Position numbers and translations under genes: made by a program. The notes beneath the pieces are model-generated. The model saw only the letters and a list, made by a program, of their open reading frames with translations, searched no databases and was not told the origin of the DNA. From the NCBI GenBank assembly GCA_030549335.1, contig CM060188.1, forward strand, positions 13,064,501 through 13,128,500: 64,000 nt of DNA, in the 5' to 3' direction. Each line of letters begins with the position of its first letter. Position 1 is the stretch's first letter. The DNA comes from Pontederia crassipes (Eukaryota; Streptophyta; Magnoliopsida; Commelinales; Pontederiaceae). Positions 57,979-64,000 of the stretch are shown here, one piece after another.

Positions 57979-59769
57979 ATTCTCCTGAGAGGAAGTCTCT
58001 ACTCTCAGGTTATTTTCTTTAGGACGTTGAGGACTAGGACGACGTGCGAGTCTAGCTCAATCTGAAGAGGAAGGGTCATTCATATGTTGAGGCATCACGC
58101 ACGTGAGTGACAATTGAGCTGAACATATGGATCTCTTTTACGTGTGTAAACTAAATTTACCGCAAGCATGAGAGTATTGCGGATAAGTCATGCCTTTTAT
58201 CACGAAGTTACCCTAATACACACGTTGAGGGATATTCGGTCGTTTTTATCTTAATATCGATATAATAGAAGAACTTGAGTCCTATGATAGTAGCACCTCC
58301 CTTAAGCCCCTAGCTCGTGTTTCTATTGATTTTCTTGAACATTTTTTATCTTGTTCTTATTTCTTTGTTGCTCTTGTATTTCAAAAATAACAAAAATAAT
58401 TATAGCACTTGTGTTATTTTCCTTTGCTATTATTTTACAGAAAGATTTCTTTCCCCGTCTTCAGTATTTTTAGATACCGAGTTTAACCCGAAGTTCGCTT
58501 TCAAAGATTTCACGAAGTAGTTTCCCTGTGGATCGAACCTCAAGCTATTTGCGGATCGCATTTTAGTAGTGTAGAAAGATTATAAATTTTAAGACTTAAT
58601 TCAATACAGCAATATGCTGGTGTAAGGGGTAGATATACGTCTTGCCTTTCATACGTTACCTTTTTTATATTAAGTGTGTCAATTTCAAATCACACTGCAT
58701 TCTCTATGCACATTTTATGCGAGTCAATAATAAACATTGGTAAGCATATTAGTTGCTTAAGTAATAAAATAATGAACATATATCATTTTCATGAGAGCAA
58801 TTAATAGTTAAGATATTATTTTAATCTAATTAATTGATAAATTAAGAAAAGTTTATTTAAAATATGAATAAAATGAAATGATAAAAATAAATGAATGATC
58901 ACATAGAAAAATAATAAATTGATGATTAAGACACTTAATTATTATCACTAGAATGCAATAAAATTTTCCAATTTATAATTAATTCAATCAATAACAAAGT
59001 TTAATTCCAAAAAATAGTTAACAAATATTTTAGGCTTTAACTACTATCTTAAGAATAATTAGAATAAATTAATCATCTCAATTTTTAATTTATCTAATTT
59101 AATCAAAATATGCATTCAAATGAAATTATGATTAAATATTTTCTCAAGTCACCTTAATAACTTCACAAATTATGAGTATTTCGATTTTTCTATTAGTGGC
59201 ATGTATGAAATAATATCAATTCTAGAAATTATTATGAAAAACAATTACTTCTTTTTAGGTAATAATCAATTCATAAATCATATAATCAAAATAAAGCATT
59301 AAACACAAACTTGCGTACTATTAAAGTTTAAAACTAAACTAATATTAAGAAAAACTTCAATAGATACATATAGGGTTCAACTAAGCTATCCCTAATGAAG
59401 AAATAAATCTAATAAAATTAGCATAAAATCTAGTGTAAATATTTAGGAAAAGAAAATAAAAAAACTCATGCAACAATTGTGCACGTCCTCTCTTGAGTTT
59501 TCGACATATTCGTTCTGAACTTCGCCTCTTTATTAACCTTCAAAACAATGGTTTAGAAATGCTTTTTCAGACCGTCATCCTTTTATAGTTATTATCATCC
59601 TCGAGTAGAAGAAAGCAAATTTATATTCCAAAAGTGAATAGGATTTACTGTATAATCGCCTCCCAAATCATCCTTACCAAGGACGGACCCACATAGAGCA
59701 TAGGGGGGACTTGACCCTCCCTAATTTTTTAAAAGTTCATTAAGATTATATATTGATATATGACTTTTA
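57979..59769. other. Decayed retrotransposon-like DNA and AT-rich spacer
   Basis: Around 58515, 'tttccctgtggatcgaacctc' and an 'aagttcgctttcaaagatttcac' phrase resemble the LTR ends of Athila/Tat elements. 58600-59480 is AT-rich with no gene. 59680-59760 is a diverged half of the hAT-type MITE family seen at 27343, cut by the Harbinger insertion. Confidence 0.4.
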
Positions 59770-60893
59770 GGGGCTGTTTGGTTGTCGGATTTGTGATAGA
59801 ATAAGCTCATATTCAATGGAATACGACCAAACGCCAGGCGAAATAGGAGTACCGCTCGACACAGAATGCACGTTACACGAAGTGTGTTTAATCTTGTCGG
59901 CCATGTGCTTTTTAGGTTATCGTATTCGTCAAGTTTTGTGGAATATGAGTTATTCGACAACCATTATGAAAGGGCAATTTCGTCTTTTTACTGTGCACGG
60001 GAAGGGGTCAAAATCTTACGAAAGAGCCGTAGATGACCAACCTCCACTCAAACCTAGGGCACGACTACTGCACCGGTGGCATGGTCATGCTCCACTCGAA
60101 ACTAGGGCATCGTTGTTGTCTCCCTTCGTCCGCAGGAGACCGGTGATAGACGTGCAGATTTGTTCAACGTCTTCCGGAGGTCATCTTGGTACGTAATGCC
60201 TCCCTATTTGTTCATTTGTAAGCCTTGTTTCTCTGTCATTTTGCCCTCTTTCAATGAATCAGATGATTTTCTGGTTCGTTCGAGCTCTTTCTCTGTATGA
60301 TGTGTCATCTCATTTCGTCTGCTTGTGATCGATCTTAGGATTTCTCCTTGTATCTTACTCCTTCCCTCCTGCACAGTAGGGTTGACTACGATTCCTAGTG
60401 CCTGGAGGTCGATCAGTTTGTCGAAGCGAGAAATACATGTACTAAGGTATGACCTAGCTCACTCCATGGTCAAGTTGCGGTGTTTTTATGCAGGTCACTT
60501 TTAGATGTAAATTTTACGACCTGTGATTAAATGACCTAGCTCACTTGTACTGTGTTTTATGTTTGCATATTACGACGTATCTCAATGTACCACCGCTTAC
60601 TAACAATCTTTCTTACTAATGTCCAAATCTGCAATAATATGCGTATGAACTTTCTTACTAACAATCTTATGGCGCTATCCGTATCACGGATTAGTGTGTG
60701 CACGGATTTCAAAAGTTTGGTATGTCTTTGAGTTGTAGATGACTTGCTTTCACCATGCTAGGGTCTAATTGAGACTGTCGTGTGCGAAGTCATTAATGTT
60801 CTCCCTTTAGGGCATAAATCAAATTGTTGTATGTTCACAGAACCAAAATTAGAATTCTTCAGAAAAGTCATTTTAGAACAAGGTGTTATCACA

Positions 60894-61886
60894 ATGTCTC
60901 AAGAACCTAGTTCTAAAAACAAAGATGGGTCACTCAGAAAGAAGCGACTCAGCAACTGGAATGATGAGTTGGACGAAGTGTTTGTTGGATTGATGAAAGT
61001 TGAACACTTGGATGGGAATTTTGTCAATGGTGTCTTCTCCACTGACACATGGAAGCGTATAATGCTTCGATTTAACAAGACAACCAAGAGAGGATATGAC
61101 ATGGCCAATCTCAAAAATAGGCTGAAAAACTTGAAGAAAACAATGGTCTTGTATCATAGTTTGCTTAATCGCAGCGGGTGGGGTTGGGATCCTGTGAAGA
61201 AAACTCCAACTCCTAGCGAGGATCGCATGTGGGATGAGGTGATATTGGTATGAGCCACATCTTATTCTTGTACATTACATCACGTTCAATTAATACTCCT
61301 ATTCATTTACAAACTTCTCACTACCATTTCGTACCTTGATAGGCAAATAAGGAGTACTCCAGAGTGAAAGGGAAGCCATTTTCCATTTACGATGATATGC
61401 TCTTCATATACTCTAAAAACACAGCGACTGGATCTCGTGCATTTGCTACGACCATGACGCATTTGCCATTAGAGAATGTAGACTAAATTGACGAGGATGA
61501 CGCTGAGGATATTGATTTCACAGTGGATATTGCAGATTACACACCCTATTAGAAGCAATGATGCAAGTGTGGGTAATATGCCTGAAATGTTTTTTGACAG
61601 TCCCTCTTCGGCCGCTACAAGTGAAGATCCCTTCTCTGGTGTCTCCCCCACTGCTTCATCAGGAAAGAGGGCTAGGGCCAGTGCAGGAAATGCCAAGTCG
61701 CGAAAGAGTAAGGGGCACAATGCCGAAGCTTTAGATCTAATGAATGAGCTTTCACAACAGGGAAAGAAGAGACTCTTGCTACTGGATCAGATAGTGAAAT
61801 GTGATAAAGAATCAAACCCCTACACTAGAGACGAAGGTAACCAATTGCACACTAGAATTCAAGCTGGCAATGATGAAATGTTTTAA
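60894..61886 (+). pseudogene. Harbinger-associated Myb/SANT-like protein gene, broken
   Basis: Exon 1 is 60894-61247 and exon 2 starts at 61343 (GT-AG). The Myb/SANT-like domain has the three spaced aromatic/helix positions expected: SNWNDELDEVFVGLM, NGVFSTDTWKRIMLRFN and NLKNRLKNLKKTMVLYHSLL, then GWGWD and the family motif DRMWDEV. Exon 2 reads NKEYSRVKGKPFSIYDDMLF and then TATGSRAFA. A TAA at 61484 ends the frame after LENVD; the coding signal continues, shifts frame near 61555, and runs on as a Ser-rich, nuclear-localisation-like part (GKRARASAGNAKSRKSKG) to 61886. In intact elements this protein binds the ends and partners with the transposase. Confidence 0.82.
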
Positions 61887-62757
61887 AGATGAAAGTAATT
61901 GTTGGGCTTTCATGACTTGTGAGGATGACATGTTGGAACCATGGTTACTAGAATAACTTGAGAACTATCGCACTAGGCGACCAGTTAATAAGGGCAGTCA
62001 TCTACCCATTTCGACTGCGCAAGTTCAAGTTTCACTATCGGTTCATCGCATTCACCATCAGCTGGCATCTTAAGGCTACCATCTACGGCTACTACATCTA
62101 CCACTCTAAGTTCCTTGTTTGGTTACGCTAGCAATTGGAGTGTTGCATTTCTATCATCTTCAGCACTTGCATGTTCAACTATTGGTACAAGCTTTTCTCT
62201 CCAAACTTTTTTTGTACCACATGCGCTTGGTCCTCAGATCACCCCAAGGCCTCGTGCACCTACTGGCATGGCATTTTCAGTTCGTTCATCATCGAGTGGC
62301 GGTTCTACTTCAGCAGGAGCATCCAATTCTGACTAGCTATTAACGATGATGCAACTCACTTGATAACTTTTTGGGAACACCTTTAGTAGAACTAACAACC
62401 TTTTGATATTGCAGCTAGTCGGAAGACACGTTTGGAATGAGCTTTGTACTTTTGTTTAGTTCTTGGACCTATTTGAACTCTATTCGCATAACTAACTTAT
62501 CTGTGATGGAAGTAGTTAGCATTATGTGATGTTAGGAATTGTCAACTCTTTATCTATTACCCCTACTTTTGCTGAACTTATGAAATGGTGAATGTATCAA
62601 ATGATCTAAATTGTTTCTGATGTGTTTTTTCTCGGTTATGTTTTTCTTATATAATGTGCATTAAATTCATCATTTTCGCAAGTTGTTGTCTCCTTATCTT
62701 GCATTTTGAGCTTTTCTTTCATTCTGGCATAGTTTAGTTTACATTTCACATGCGTAG

Positions 62758-64000
62758 ATGAATAGACGTATAGTAATACAAGTGTTGGTAGAGGAAGAGA
62801 AATTTCATGAGGATGTCATGGAAAGCATAACAACAAGTGGTGTAATTGAAATAGGGTATATCGAATCCATTCCTCGGGTTCCTTGCAGAACTCGGCCGTT
62901 CACGGTCACCAGCTGATTGTAGACATACTAAGGGGTCATCCACAACGATGCTATGACTTATTTAGAATGTCTCCTATGATGTTTTTTGAAGTTGGTTGAG
63001 TTACTCATTTCAAGAGGTCCAGTACATAGCACACAACACGTGAGTTCATGTGAGCAACTAGCCCTATTCTTACATTATTTAGGACACAACACCTCAAACA
63101 GAACTATGGCCGAACAGTTTCAACATTCCGGAGAAACTATATCCCGCTATTTTAATAATGTGCTTCGAGCCATTTGTTCTCTTAGTCAGGAGTTCATTGT
63201 CTTACCTAGTGGACAAGAGGACGTGCATCCACGTATAAGAAACAATCCAAGATTCTACCCATATTTCGCGGTACGTACACTGAAGTCATGATTGTCTTTG
63301 CAGTGTTATTTGATGACACATGTTGCTTGCTATAACAAGTTTCATTTATAGAATGCCATTGGCGCTATCGATGGAACACACGTCCCAGCATTGGTTAGGA
63401 ATGAAGATCAGCCGCAGTATAGGAATCGCAAAAGGTGGATTTCTCAAAATGTGATGGCGGTAACTTCATTTGATCACACCTTCTTATATGTTTGCATCGG
63501 TCGGGAGGGGTTCGCTGCGGACATGAGAGTTCTTAGGTGGTGTATTGAAAATGGTGATTTCCATGTACCAGAAGGTATGCCCCAATGCCTCTACCCGTAT
63601 TACTATGTCCATAACAGCATTGTACCATTATGTTAAGTTCAATTATTCTATCATGAAATAGGTAAATTTTATCTTGTTGATTCTGGTTACGCTAACTCGA
63701 AGAAATTTGTAGCCCCCTTTTGTGGTATTAAGTATCACTTGTCCGAATTTACTAACCGTGCGAGGAGGTATGAAAATCCGAAAGAACTTTTCAATCACAA
63801 GCATGCATAACTTCGAAACTATGTAGAAAAATCTTTTGGTATTATGAAGTCACGATTTGCCATTCTTCGCTTGACAATGCATTTTCCTATAGGAACTCAA
63901 GAACGAATTATGTTGGCTTCTTGTATATTGCACAATTTCATAAAATGTTACCAAGGAAGTGATGAATATTATCATATGCCACACTTCGAACCTGACACTA
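62758..64000 (+). pseudogene. PIF/Harbinger DDE transposase gene, broken, 3' end outside
   Basis: Exons end at 63270, run 63352-63574, and resume at 63662 (GT-AG introns in phase). The N-terminal part (HQLIVDILRGHPQRCYDLFRM, given in pieces as HQLIVDILRG then RCYDLFRM) is split from LVELLISRGPVHS by a frameshift near 62990. Next is LGHNTSNRTMAEQFQHSGET (helix-turn-helix-like). The DDE core is IGAIDGTHVPA (first Asp), FYLVDSGYANSKKF (second Asp) and YVEKSFGIMKSRFAIL (Glu). A TAA at 63808-63810 interrupts just before the Glu motif (after FNHKHA), where relatives have Ser. It continues past the window edge. Confidence 0.88.

Larger units (their letters stand above)
59770..64000 (+). mobile_element. 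PIF/Harbinger transposon, left part (continues past the window)
   Basis: The left terminus is GGGGCTGTTTGGTTGTCGGA preceded by TTA (59767-59769), the target preference of PIF/Harbinger elements. Two genes of the family follow on the same strand: a Myb/SANT-like DNA-binding protein and a DDE transposase. The right end and second TTA lie beyond 64000, so terminal repeats cannot be compared. Both genes carry disabling changes; mobility would depend on another copy. Confidence 0.82.

Overview
The window is nuclear DNA of a flowering plant. It holds three ordinary spliced genes (GT-AG introns, GC-rich exons) in a large amount of transposon-derived DNA. GC-rich 1-Cys peroxiredoxin and phosphatase exons, and the phosphatase's likeness to rice homologues, hint at a monocot, probably not a grass. 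That is inference, not proof. No bacterial, organellar or viral replicon features are seen.

Layout. 1-6.15 kb: decayed LTR-like DNA, a dispersed repeat, a three-copy ~535 bp tandem repeat and a tRNA-like relic. 6.15-21.52 kb: a decayed Ty3/gypsy chromovirus (Tekay/Del-like) with 2.3 kb LTRs; its RT/RNase H junction is split by an Athila-like element that carries only gag. 21.54-23.53 kb: a non-autonomous CACTA transposon rich in dyad repeats, with a TTA target duplication. 24.7-25.9 kb: a 1-Cys peroxiredoxin gene (+, 4 exons, 220 aa) with seed/ABA-type promoter motifs. 27.3-33.5 kb: a small hAT-type MITE with an 8 bp target duplication, a Mutator-like element with long inverted ends, and a 2.5 kb foldback element with GC-rich arms. 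34.4-38.2 kb: a multi-pass membrane protein gene (-, 8 exons, 337 aa) with an Au-like SINE in an intron. 38.6-42 kb: AT-rich DNA with a degenerate tandem array. 42.2-45.1 kb: a PP2C protein phosphatase gene (-, 4 exons, 379 aa) with an upstream TATA box and G-box. 45.7-52.6 kb: mostly unrecognised, with one possible MITE and degenerate repeats. 52.6-58.0 kb: a solo gypsy LTR (minus strand, TTCCT target duplication) containing a nested Ty1/copia element (ATAAC duplication) that has lost most of its reverse transcriptase/RNase H. 59.8 kb to the end: a PIF/Harbinger transposon with a Myb/SANT-like gene and a DDE transposase gene, both broken by stops or frameshifts.

How it works together. The three host genes look independent: peroxide detoxification, an unknown membrane function and Ser/Thr dephosphorylation. 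The peroxiredoxin and the phosphatase both carry ACGT-type promoter motifs that would fit abscisic-acid control. The rest is a layered record of insertions whose nesting order can be read from target duplications. I found no convincing new gene system. The most unusual structures are the large foldback element, the gag-only element with target duplications but no visible 3' LTR, and the palindrome clusters in the CACTA element and the gypsy LTRs.
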